NCBI RefSeq assembly: GCF_022603395.1
Contig: NZ_JAIBKA010000002.1
Coordinates: 434,001-498,000 of the forward strand
Direction of reading: 5' to 3'
DNA length: 64,000 nt
DNA from: Desulfoferrobacter suflitae
Lineage (GTDB): Bacteria; Desulfobacterota; Syntrophobacteria; Syntrophobacterales; Syntrophobacteraceae
In this document: in pieces, positions 35,827 to 44,420 of the stretch
How the letters are laid out: each line of letters starts with the position of its first letter
Numbering within the stretch: the stretch's first letter is position 1
Translations under genes and position numbers: made by a program
Notes under the pieces: generated by a model
Databases searched by the model: none
Seen by the model: the letters and a program-made list of their open reading frames with translations, nothing else
Told to the model about the DNA's origin: nothing

Positions 35827-36216
35827 CTATCCTTCCGGATCAGTTTGGCTGGCAGGCAGATAACGGACGATCTCGGCGACAAATGTTTCCGGATCAATGG
35901 GTTTTTCAATGTAGCCGGTGGCGCCGGCCGCCAGCACCCGTTCCCGGTCTCCGACCATTGCGTAGGAAGTCACGGCAATGATGGGAACGCCATTGAGCTC
36001 ATCATGTTTTGTCAGTTCTGCAGCCACGGCATAGCCATCCATTTCCGGCAGCTGGATGTCCAGCAGTATGGCCTGGGGATTCGTGTCCAGCGCCTTCTCA
36101 ATGCCTTCTTTGCCGTCTCCCGCACCGATCACCTCGAATCCGCTTTTTTCCAACAAAAAGCGCATCATGTAAAAATTCTGTTCGTTGTCTTCAATGATCA
36201 GAAGTCTTTGTTTCAC
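35827..36216 (-). CDS. Single-domain response regulator (receiver)
   Basis: 129 residues, CheY-like receiver only. Acidic pocket Glu9-Asp10, phosphoacceptor Asp53 in ILLDIQLPEMDG, and the Thr/Lys pair in AVTSYAM and YIEKPID. No output domain, so it signals by protein contact or as a phosphorelay intermediate. Its start lies 26 bases inside the 3' end of the sensor kinase gene, which marks them as a cognate pair. Confidence 0.92.
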   Translation of the reverse strand: MKQRLLIIEDNEQNFYMMRFLLEKSGFEVIGAGDGKEGIEKALDTNPQAILLDIQLPEMDGYAVAAELTKHDELNGVPIIAVTSYAMVGDRERVLAAGATGYIEKPIDPETFVAEIVRYLPASQTDPEG

Positions 36217-38407
36217 TGCAGGCCTCCTGGTTCCTGGGAAAGCGTATGGTGAATGTGCTGCCGCTTCCCCATTCGCTGGTAACGCTGATGGATCCGTTCA
36301 TCATATCCATGAGTTTCTTGCATATGGAAAGCCCCAGCCCGGACCCCTCATGCTTCCGTGCCAACCCGGTGTCAATCTGGTGGAAAGGTTGAAACAGCCC
36401 CGACAGCTGTTCCTGTTTGATCCCTATGCCGGTGTCGGAAACCGCCACAATATAGTGATCCATTTCGCCGTCACAATGGATGTGGACATGTCCCTTTTCC
36501 GTGAATTTTACGGCGTTGTTCAGCAGGTTGAGGAAAACCTGTTCCAAACGGCGCTGGTCGGCACAGACCGTCGAAACATCGGGAGCGATGTGCAATTTCA
36601 GCTCGATCCCCTTCTTGGCCGCTTGCGGCGCAACCAGTTTGACCGTTTTCTCGAGGGATGATCTCAGATCAAAGGATGCACTGGCAAGTTCCAGTTGCCC
36701 CGCCTCGATTTTAGAAATATCGAGCACATCGTTGATGAGCGCCAGCAGGTGGCGGGCGCTGCTCTGCACCATGGACATTTGTTTGAGCTGTTCCTCGTTG
36801 AGCGGGCCTGTCAGCCCTTGTAGCATGATGCCGGTGAAACCGATGATGGAGTTGAGCGGGGTGCGCAACTCGTGGGACATGGTAGCCAGGAAGGCGGATT
36901 TGAGCTGGTCGGCCTCCTGCGCTCTTTCCATGGCTACCGCCAGTTCCTCGGTCCGCTCGGTGACACGCTGTTCCAGTTGTTCCGAGTGATGTAGAACCTG
37001 TTCATACAAGCGCGCGTTTTCGATGGCCAACGCTACCGGGCCGCAGATATCCTGAACCAATTTGAGTTTGAGCTCACTCGGTCTTTCGTCGGTGCACGAG
37101 TAAACACACATGACGCCGATGACCTCGTTGCGCACCTGCAATGGAAAAGCAGCGTGAAACCGCATCTCTTCGTTGCCCTGGATCAGGGGGACAGTCATGC
37201 CTGCCGGTGCTCCGTCCCAATGGATGCACGGTTTCCCGCCAAGCACGGCCGCTGCGCACAAGCATTCGCCGATTCGGGTGGAGCTGCTCGAAGAAACAGG
37301 TATTGGCCCCGAGGCAGTTACCGACGTTCCCGGTACGAGCCGTTTACTGTCCCGATCCAGCAGGCATAAAGCGCCTCCTTCAAGTTTGGTGAGTGCCAGT
37401 GCCCCGCGCAGTGCGCGCTGCAAAATTGCCTGCAGGTCGAGCTCCGTGGTGGTCGCTCGAAGCGTACGATCGATGATGGCCAACTGTTTGTTGCGCTTAG
37501 ATAAATCCCGGGTGCGGGCATTCACCTGACGCTTGAGGATGACGCTCCCCATCACGCTCATGAACAAAATCAAACCGGTGGCCAGCCCTATTCCCAAAAG
37601 CCATGACGGAAGCTTTAAGCGAACCTGTTCGGAGGTCCATCGTTTAAGCGACTCATAGTAGACAGATTGGGCGTCGCTCTTGAGGTTGACGAGGTGGGCG
37701 TCAATGGCTGCGAGCAGTTGCCCGGACTGGTTTTTCGGGCCTGCAAAGAAAAGGTCCGACGGGTTGAATATTACCGCGGTGTCTTCCAGCCCCGCCTTCT
37801 TGGCATGCATCAAGCCATAAAAACGATTGGTAATGGCAGCGTCGGCTTCTCCCTTCGCCACCATCGCAAAAATCTTTCCATAGTCCGGTGCGGAAATGAG
37901 GCTGATGCTCAATCCGAAGCTGTCGGCAATCTTTGCAAACGCGTCCTGTTGAACGGAGCGTTCCAGCACCACGACTCGCTGTCCATCCAAATCCAGTATC
38001 GATCTGATGCCGCTGCCCTGGCGTGCGTAAACCTGAAACCAGGAAGAAAGGACGGGCACCTTGTGGAAGGAATACATCGTCTCGCGTCCAGCGGTGTGGG
38101 CCACATCGGGCATCAGGTCGATTTCTTGGTTCGCCAGACGATCCAATCCCTCTCCCCAGCTGCCCGGTATGTATTGCAGATTCCACCCCTCGCGCTCCGC
38201 TATGTGCTCGATGACGTCAATAAAAATGCCGGCAGGACGACCGGATTGATCGGTGAAGACCTTGGGCGCGTTCTCATAGACGCCCACTTTCACAATTCTT
38301 CCATCGGCCCATACCCGCGGGGTGTACGAATGCAGAAAAGGCAGGAAGATCAGCAGCAATCCGGGCAGGACTCGGTTGAGCCAGGCGGAGATCCGTTCAT
38401 TTGCCAT
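36191..38407 (-). CDS. Sensor histidine kinase with periplasmic solute-binding domain and GAF domain
   Basis: 738 residues. Order: N-terminal membrane segment (about 8-28), periplasmic bacterial extracellular solute-binding family 3 domain (about 35-255, VKVGVYENAPKVF), membrane segment (about 270-293), GAF domain (about 320-480), coiled coil, HisKA with His512 in SHELRTPLNS, and HATPase with NNAVKF, DTGIGI and GSGLGLSI. It should sense a periplasmic small molecule and phosphorylate the overlapping receiver. ATG at 38407 has AGGAG upstream; the frame is open to 38461. Confidence 0.92.
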   Translation of the reverse strand: MANERISAWLNRVLPGLLLIFLPFLHSYTPRVWADGRIVKVGVYENAPKVFTDQSGRPAGIFIDVIEHIAEREGWNLQYIPGSWGEGLDRLANQEIDLMPDVAHTAGRETMYSFHKVPVLSSWFQVYARQGSGIRSILDLDGQRVVVLERSVQQDAFAKIADSFGLSISLISAPDYGKIFAMVAKGEADAAITNRFYGLMHAKKAGLEDTAVIFNPSDLFFAGPKNQSGQLLAAIDAHLVNLKSDAQSVYYESLKRWTSEQVRLKLPSWLLGIGLATGLILFMSVMGSVILKRQVNARTRDLSKRNKQLAIIDRTLRATTTELDLQAILQRALRGALALTKLEGGALCLLDRDSKRLVPGTSVTASGPIPVSSSSSTRIGECLCAAAVLGGKPCIHWDGAPAGMTVPLIQGNEEMRFHAAFPLQVRNEVIGVMCVYSCTDERPSELKLKLVQDICGPVALAIENARLYEQVLHHSEQLEQRVTERTEELAVAMERAQEADQLKSAFLATMSHELRTPLNSIIGFTGIMLQGLTGPLNEEQLKQMSMVQSSARHLLALINDVLDISKIEAGQLELASASFDLRSSLEKTVKLVAPQAAKKGIELKLHIAPDVSTVCADQRRLEQVFLNLLNNAVKFTEKGHVHIHCDGEMDHYIVAVSDTGIGIKQEQLSGLFQPFHQIDTGLARKHEGSGLGLSICKKLMDMMNGSISVTSEWGSGSTFTIRFPRNQEACSETKTSDH

Positions 38408-38760
38408 CCACGACTCCTGTTGGACGAAATCATCTGAGTTTTTCGACCGCGCAAAGCTCACCGCCGAAGCCAGCGCGCCGGCCGTGATTCGGCTTTCGTG
38501 CGTGCACGGGCAGGCGAACGGGAAGGGAATTGAATCGATCAGTGATTGTTGGCCGTACCCCTGAACTGATCGACAGCATAAGAATACACAAAAATTGGTA
38601 GATGAAAAACACTAACCCGGTGCGTGGTAGCTCCTGCAAAATTTCCATTGAAATCGCAACGGGTGCTGCTTAACAATATGAACATCGCTACATTCGTTTA
38701 GGTTGACAATGACAGGCCGATAATCTTTTTTCCCTGAATCATGAATGCAAGGAGGGTGTT
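38408..38760. other. Divergent intergenic region, sensor kinase and M48 protease
   Basis: 353 bases. A TTGACA hexamer occurs at 38703-38708 ahead of the protease gene, but no -10 at correct spacing follows. No gene, repeat or clear regulatory palindrome was found. Confidence 0.4.
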
Positions 38761-39567
38761 ATGCGATCCAAGGCAACGATTTTCATGCTGCTGTTCACCA
38801 CATTGTTGCTCTTTTCATGCGAGACTGTGCCCATTACCGGCAGGCAGCAGCTCAACCTGATTTCTTCGCAAGAGCTCAATGCCATGAGCTTCAATGCCTA
38901 CAACGACTTTTTGTCTAAGAACAAGGTGGTCCAGGGAACAGAAGGTTCTCAGATGGTCCAACGGGTTGGATATAAAATCCAGCAGGCGGTGGAACAATAT
39001 ATGAGTGCTCAGAATATGGGTGATCGTCTGCAGGGTTACAACTGGGAATTCAATCTGGTCGAGGATCCGAGCGTCAACGCATGGGCCATGCCGGGAGGAA
39101 AAGTGGTGGTGTACACCGGCATGCTGCCGGTCGCGCAAGATGAAGCCGGCCTTGCGGTCGTCATGGGACATGAAATTGCTCATGCTGTTGCAGGGCATGG
39201 CAACGAACGCATGAGCCAGCAGTTGCTCACCCAGTTGGGGGCGACTGTGCTGAGCACGGCCCTGACCAAGTACCCTGCGCAAACTCAGAACCTGTTCATG
39301 GCTGCCTTCGGAGCGGGATCACAGGTGGGCATTTTGCTGCCTTACAGCAGACTGCAAGAGTCTGAAGCGGATCGTTTGGGCCTCATCTTTATGGCTATGG
39401 CGGGGTACGATCCAAACGTGGCTCTGGGTTTCTGGCAAAGAATGGCTGAGGATAAGAAGGGCGGAGCTCCTCCCGAGTTTTTGAGCACGCATCCGGCCAG
39501 TTCGACACGCACAGAAAATATCAAGAACTACATTCCCGAAGCCATGAACTATTATCGGCCAGGCTAG
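38761..39567 (+). CDS. M48-family metalloprotease lipoprotein
   Basis: 268 residues. Lipoprotein signal with lipobox LLFSC (Cys20). The zinc site is HEIAHAVAGH near residue 138, and the third ligand is in ESEADRLG near 201; both are intact. Members such as LoiP/YcaL and BepA-type proteases act in the periplasm on outer-membrane protein quality control. The ATG follows a near-perfect AAGGAGG site. Confidence 0.95.
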   Translation: MRSKATIFMLLFTTLLLFSCETVPITGRQQLNLISSQELNAMSFNAYNDFLSKNKVVQGTEGSQMVQRVGYKIQQAVEQYMSAQNMGDRLQGYNWEFNLVEDPSVNAWAMPGGKVVVYTGMLPVAQDEAGLAVVMGHEIAHAVAGHGNERMSQQLLTQLGATVLSTALTKYPAQTQNLFMAAFGAGSQVGILLPYSRLQESEADRLGLIFMAMAGYDPNVALGFWQRMAEDKKGGAPPEFLSTHPASSTRTENIKNYIPEAMNYYRPG

Positions 39568-39600
39568 CGGGTGTCCATCCGGAACCCCAATGCCTATTCT

Positions 39601-39625
39601 GCTGGGTTTCGTACTTCAACCCAGC
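39601..39625. terminator. Hairpin between convergent M48 protease and fapA-like genes
   Basis: A perfect 8-base-pair inverted repeat (GCTGGGTT with AACCCAGC) around a 9-base loop, 34 bases after the protease stop. There is no T tract on either side, so a factor-dependent or weak terminator is as likely as an intrinsic one. The rest of the 257-base gap shows nothing recognisable. Confidence 0.4.
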
Positions 39626-39824
39626 CTACTTGGAAGCTGGAATCATTTTCTTGAACAGTATAGTTGGTGAATCCGCAAGAAGGCAGAAAGCCGCTGCGAG
39701 CGGGCGAGCCGAGCAAGGGAAAATGACACCACAGGGTAGAGACGCACAAACAGGCTGCAGACATCTCAGTGAGGAAGGATCGTGGCAGGTTTAACGTATT
39801 CCTTCGTCAAACCATGTGCGGGCG

Positions 39825-41969
39825 CTATGATCTCAGAGGTCGTGCCGTTATGCGCCAGTCGTCCATACCGCCCTTGGAGGTCTCACGGCTCTCCCGTATG
39901 ACCACTTTCTGCAGTTCCTTTGTGAGCCTCGTACAGGCATGAGCAGTCCGGATTTGCGTCCCTGCCAGGACTGCCCCATAGACCTTCACGACCGGCAACG
40001 GTGGGCTTTCTTTTGCCCAGGTACTAAGCGATTCAAATCTCTGGGTTAGCTCGTTGTGCAGGTCCTTGAGGGATACAATTTTCTCTTTCACATCTGACAT
40101 CCTGGCTTTAACCGGTGCACACCTTTTGTCTTGAATGTCATTCATTTTTCTTTCAGCGTCCCGGAAGGTGGATTGAAAATAGATGGTGGAGAACTTCACC
40201 TGCTCTACGTGAGCCGGGTTATTCACCGACTCCAGCTCTTGTGCCTCCTCTTCTAGGGATCTCAGCTCGCGTAGGATGTCCTCCTGTTTTTGAATCAAAC
40301 GCCCCATCTTAATTTCCATCCGCTGGCGGAAACCATTGAGTTTCCGCAAAGCATTTTCAGTTCGAGCGATTTTGCGCTCACTTGCCCTGATAAGGGCCTT
40401 TAGTTCTGCCAGCTGGACCTCCAACTGCGCGGCTATCCCGACCACCAGTCGGCAAGCCCGGGATTGCTCTGATCCTATTTGCTTCGCCTCAATGCCGCGC
40501 TTGGCTTGCACCATTGATGAAAAGATCCTGCCGCACCTGACAAAACATGTGCCGCAGGAAGCTACCGTGGAGTCTATGATGCTCGATTCAACGAGAACAT
40601 CGCCCATGGCCTCAATAGTCGCACCCTGAATAAATTTTGCCTTTACATTGCCTTGCGTCTTGACGGTCGCACCAATTATCCCGTCCTTCACCACGACGTC
40701 GCCGGCAATCTCAATTTGGGCCTTTCTGATTTCTTTGGCGGAAAGACTCCCTCCCTTGACCCGAAAACCATCTTCGACGGTGCCGTGCACGCAGATACTG
40801 CCGTCAAAGTCGATATGGCCGGTTGCGAGATTGACGTCTCCCTGCACCACATATTCAGGTTCCACCACAAGTCTACCGTCTATGCTGATTTTGGGCCGCC
40901 CTGGCCGCCTTGCCCGAGCCTCCAAACCGTCTTCACTGAGAATGACTCCCTCTGCGCAATAAAGGCGCAATTTTTTCGGCTTATAAACCGGAGTCTTGAG
41001 ACCGTAAATGTTCAGACCGTCCTGTCCCTCGACAGTCGGGATCAATCGCGCCAAAATTTCTCCTTCGTTGACCTGCGGCACCTCACCACGGTCCTTGAAG
41101 TCAATGCGCTGGCCGCCTTTTACCGCACCAATCCTCAGAGGATCGGTCTCGAAGAAGTATTCGATGCTGCCATCTCTGCCTTCCACGGGTGCTTGACCTC
41201 GAGCCACTTCCAAAATCCTCTCGCCTGTCTCCGGTTGATCGAGAAATTCGGCGATGCGACTTTCTTCAACGATGCCGTGAGCGATGCCATGCGACTCAAG
41301 TAGTGCAAGAACCTGCTCGACGGTCAACCCGCTGGCGTGCGGACTTTTCAGTAGCAGAAATGCCTGCAAGCCGTCGTCCGAGACGCGTAACTCGCTTTCC
41401 GCTCCAGCAAATAAGGTCAACTCGTTTGCACCCAAAACCGAACCCTGTCCATGGGAAGGCTGGCAGTCAACGGCAGCGACATACCCCCGCTGGTTGGCTT
41501 GCCCCTTGTCCCTCTCGGTTTCTGAGTGCACAGACGCTTCCCTGCTGCTATTGGCCGGCGGGTGCATCTCAGCCCGCTGTTCGGATGGGACTCTTTCCTG
41601 TTGCGCCAGAATCTCAGAGAGACGGCAAATGCGCCGGAACTTTCGAAACCGGATCTCTTGTTCATGGAAAGCAGCTGTCACCTGATCTGGAGAGCAAAGA
41701 CCTCTCTTCAGAAGATCTTCGACAGACCGTTTGTCCTGTTCTCTTGTCATAAGAAAGGATCTGATCTGGCAGACACACTGCAGCTGTTTTTCGGTCACGA
41801 TTCCCATCTGCAGAAGCACAGCCCCCAAAGGCTCCTCAACTCCCTTGGTCTCCTCCCTGCGGGCAACCGCAAGAGCCGACAAAACCTGTTCTTTCGTTGC
41901 CAGACCATACTTCAGCAGCAGCTTGGCCAGCATCTCGTGATCTTCTTTTGCTCTGTTTCGCTGAATCAT
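39825..41969 (-). CDS. FapA (DUF342) family protein with N-terminal extension
   Basis: 714 residues. N-terminal helical repeats (about 12-110) resemble the GspE N-terminal-like segments (LLKYGLATKEQVL, LLQMGIVTEKQL); a variable linker follows (115-165), then the DUF342 beta-helix core (about 240-530, with IDGRLVVEPEYVVQGDVNLATGH split into two visible turns) and a coiled coil (about 545-650). DUF342/FapA proteins are linked to polar flagella and cell-surface assembly in other bacteria; no flagellar genes are nearby here. The function is not known from sequence. AAGGAA precedes the ATG. Confidence 0.8.
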   Translation of the reverse strand: MIQRNRAKEDHEMLAKLLLKYGLATKEQVLSALAVARREETKGVEEPLGAVLLQMGIVTEKQLQCVCQIRSFLMTREQDKRSVEDLLKRGLCSPDQVTAAFHEQEIRFRKFRRICRLSEILAQQERVPSEQRAEMHPPANSSREASVHSETERDKGQANQRGYVAAVDCQPSHGQGSVLGANELTLFAGAESELRVSDDGLQAFLLLKSPHASGLTVEQVLALLESHGIAHGIVEESRIAEFLDQPETGERILEVARGQAPVEGRDGSIEYFFETDPLRIGAVKGGQRIDFKDRGEVPQVNEGEILARLIPTVEGQDGLNIYGLKTPVYKPKKLRLYCAEGVILSEDGLEARARRPGRPKISIDGRLVVEPEYVVQGDVNLATGHIDFDGSICVHGTVEDGFRVKGGSLSAKEIRKAQIEIAGDVVVKDGIIGATVKTQGNVKAKFIQGATIEAMGDVLVESSIIDSTVASCGTCFVRCGRIFSSMVQAKRGIEAKQIGSEQSRACRLVVGIAAQLEVQLAELKALIRASERKIARTENALRKLNGFRQRMEIKMGRLIQKQEDILRELRSLEEEAQELESVNNPAHVEQVKFSTIYFQSTFRDAERKMNDIQDKRCAPVKARMSDVKEKIVSLKDLHNELTQRFESLSTWAKESPPLPVVKVYGAVLAGTQIRTAHACTRLTKELQKVVIRESRETSKGGMDDWRITARPLRS

Positions 41970-42383
41970 TTTCTAAATTCCTTCAGCAACTTGCCTGGCT
42001 TCCCAGCGAGATCCCGAGAGATCTTCTGGTCTGCAGGTTAAATTGATACTGCCAGAGTCGAAGGTTGAGCCCGGACCTGTGGAGATGGGGAGAAGAAGCG
42101 GCGCAGCAGATGCGATTCAGCCATCGGTAGTGCCTTCGCTCTAATAAATCGACTTATTAGAGCGATTTCTTTAATAAAATCTTTTAAGGGCGGGTGCGCT
42201 TTCGTGCAAGCGTGCAGACAGTCGGCCGTCCTGCTGACCGGGGTGCTTTGATCTGATCTTGGTCGCGTTCCCAAAGGATGATCAACGCTTCAAAACAGCA
42301 GCAATCCTGCCTAAAGAAGTCGATGAAGGAATAAAGTGCACAGTCGAGGTCGATAGGGCACACGATGGAAACGCGGACCCTGG
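41970..42383. other. Intergenic region between the BMP-type ABC operon and the FapA-like gene
   Basis: 414 bases. Its main feature is the long perfect inverted repeat at 42137-42164. No gene is supported; the open frame on the plus strand across 42259-42480 is a shadow of the permease gene. The promoter of the FapA-like gene is expected here. Confidence 0.5.
42137..42164. repeat. Perfect 11-base-pair inverted repeat with 6-base spacer
   Basis: CGCTCTAATAA, spacer ATCGAC, TTATTAGAGCG. It is symmetric and AT-rich at the centre. No T tract follows it on the minus strand, the direction of the flanking genes, which argues against an intrinsic terminator for the ABC operon and for an operator, 168 bases upstream of the FapA-like gene. 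Confidence 0.7.
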
Positions 42384-43298
42384 CTACAGGCGCCCCAGGG
42401 AGGAAGGAGGTCGGGTTTTGCCGATTTGCAGGGTCAGCACGGCCAGGCAGACCAGGTATGGGAGGGCCAGGAAGAACTGATGGGGAAGGTTTGCCCAGGA
42501 GACCGCCAGCCACTCCGAAAAAGCTTCGCTGAAGCCGAAGAGAAGCGCCGCGAGGAGTATCCCCAAAGGCTTCCAGCGGCCCAATATCAACGCAGCGATG
42601 GCCAGGTAGCCACGTCCCTGCGTCATGTGTTCGACGAAGGCGGAAAGCTCGCCGATGGACAGGTAGGCGCCACCCATCCCTGCCAAAGCGCCCCCTGTTA
42701 GGACAACCAGGGAGCGCATGAGGGTGACCGGCAACCCCGCTGCTTTTGCAGCCAGTGGGTTTTCACCGCATGCTTTGATGCGCAGCCCCCAAACGCTCCA
42801 GCGAAAGAAAGCCATGGTCAGCAGACTGAGAGCGATGGCGAGCGGAGCAAGAATCGATATTTCCCCTGAGGTCCATGCCGGCCCGTTGTCCACGAAGGGC
42901 AAGCTTTCCGAAATGCACTGTCGCAACGTTGGGAGTTTGGCAACAGAGGGTGAAGTGCCGTAGACTCCAAAAATCTGGTTCAAGAGAACCCCGGTGGCGC
43001 CGGCGGCCAGCAAATTCAAAGCGATGGAGCTGACAATCTGGTTGGTTCGAAACTTGAGGCAAGCCAGGCTGTGCATGAGCCCTATGAGCATGCCTCCAAG
43101 GGCGCCTCCCATGAGGCCAAGCCAAGGAGAGCCACTGACAAAGGCCAGCCAAACCGCCAGGAATGCCCCTGTCAACATCATGGCCTCGAGAGCGAAATTG
43201 ATCACCCCGGCAAGTTCGGAAATCATGCCACCCATGCACGCCAGCAAAATCGGTGTGGTTTTTCCAAGGGTAACAAGAAACAATTGAAAGGCGGCCAT
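42384..43298 (-). CDS. ABC transporter permease, BMP/nucleoside type, second subunit
   Basis: 304 residues, about eight to nine hydrophobic segments, family of the branched-chain-like (BPD_transp_2) permeases; equivalent to the second permease of nucleoside and simple-sugar importers. Markers: GMISELAGVINFALEAMML near residue 22 and GENPLAAKAAGLPV near 180. It pairs with the permease gene seven bases upstream. Last gene of a four-gene operon running ligand-binding protein, ATPase, permease, permease. Confidence 0.92.
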   Translation of the reverse strand: MAAFQLFLVTLGKTTPILLACMGGMISELAGVINFALEAMMLTGAFLAVWLAFVSGSPWLGLMGGALGGMLIGLMHSLACLKFRTNQIVSSIALNLLAAGATGVLLNQIFGVYGTSPSVAKLPTLRQCISESLPFVDNGPAWTSGEISILAPLAIALSLLTMAFFRWSVWGLRIKACGENPLAAKAAGLPVTLMRSLVVLTGGALAGMGGAYLSIGELSAFVEHMTQGRGYLAIAALILGRWKPLGILLAALLFGFSEAFSEWLAVSWANLPHQFFLALPYLVCLAVLTLQIGKTRPPSSLGRL

Positions 43299-43304
43299 GG
43301 TGAA

Positions 43305-44408
43305 TCATTGCCTGGTTTGTTCGGGGTAGCCGAAAAGATGCCCCAACAGTGAGCGCCGGCGGGTTCTGCCCGGAACGGGCAAGCGCACTCGACTGGCCAC
43401 TGTGATGAGCAGCAGGGCCTGCAGTACCAGGATGGTGCTCGGTGAGATGCCGAGCGCGAGTTGCAGCCACTTGTCTGCGGCGCGCAGGCTGGCAATCAAA
43501 AGGGCACTCAACCATGTCCAACCGGGGACATTGTTGACCAGAAATGCGACGGTGATGCCATCGAAACCGTAGCCGGGTGAGAACGCTGCATAGAAGCGGT
43601 GGTGGACCGCCGCCACTTCCAATGCTCCCGCCAGCCCGGCCAATGCACCGCTTAACAGGAAGGAGCGGGTTTGCCGGCGGTTTACTGGAATGCCTGCTGC
43701 ACGGGCAGCAAGTGGATTGCTCCGGCAGGCGCCGGCTTCATATCCCCCGCATGTTCGGTAGAGCCACACATGCACCAGGCACATGGCGATTAAAGCCGCC
43801 CAGGGTGCGGCAGTGACCCCTATGGTTCCGACCGAGCAAACCGCACGCCAGGTACTCTCAAGGGGTATTTCGGCCGTACGCGCCATGGCTGAGCCGTCGC
43901 CGAGCGGGCCTCGCGCCAGATAGTCCGCCAGGTATATGGCGACGTAGTTCAGCAGAAGAGTGCTCACCACTTCGTGTACCCCGCGTTTTTGCCGCAACCA
44001 CATCGCCGGAAGCGTCCACAGGGCTCCCGCTAAAGCCCCCACAAGGACAGTCAGGGGCATCAGCAGCAATCGAGGCAGCTGCGAAGCCGTGAGGGCAAAG
44101 CATGCTGCGCTCAGCGCCCCGAGAGTCAACTGCCCTTCGCAGCCGATGTTCAGGAGACCGGCCTGATATGCAACGCTCACTGCCAGACCGGTGAGAAGTA
44201 ATGGAGTCAATTTGCTCAAGGTGGCCGCAGCTGCATTGGGGCTTCCCCACGCTCCTTCCCAGATGGCCGAAATCAGCTCGAATGACCCGGTACCAAGAAA
44301 ATAGGCCAGAATGATACAAAACAGCATTCCCGCCATCAACGCGTAAAGCGTTGCAACCAGGGGCTCCAGTTGCTTAATGATGGGGTGTTGGTTTCTTGCA
44401 ATGGACAT
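43305..44408 (-). CDS. ABC transporter permease, BMP/nucleoside type, first subunit
   Basis: 367 residues, BPD_transp_2 family, with a longer N-terminus than its partner. The block LLTGLAVSVAYQAGLLNIG (about 71-89) and the motif GACRSNPLAARAAGIPV (about 225) are typical of this permease pair. It starts 12 bases after the ATPase stop. Cytoplasmic membrane; forms the channel with the other permease. Confidence 0.92.
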   Translation of the reverse strand: MSIARNQHPIIKQLEPLVATLYALMAGMLFCIILAYFLGTGSFELISAIWEGAWGSPNAAAATLSKLTPLLLTGLAVSVAYQAGLLNIGCEGQLTLGALSAACFALTASQLPRLLLMPLTVLVGALAGALWTLPAMWLRQKRGVHEVVSTLLLNYVAIYLADYLARGPLGDGSAMARTAEIPLESTWRAVCSVGTIGVTAAPWAALIAMCLVHVWLYRTCGGYEAGACRSNPLAARAAGIPVNRRQTRSFLLSGALAGLAGALEVAAVHHRFYAAFSPGYGFDGITVAFLVNNVPGWTWLSALLIASLRAADKWLQLALGISPSTILVLQALLLITVASRVRLPVPGRTRRRSLLGHLFGYPEQTRQ

Positions 44409-44420
44409 AGGCGCTCTCAG

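Noticed and set aside
42259-42480. Small plus-strand open frame beside the ABC permease gene
   Set aside because: It is largely antisense to the permease gene and has no recognisable family or ribosome site.
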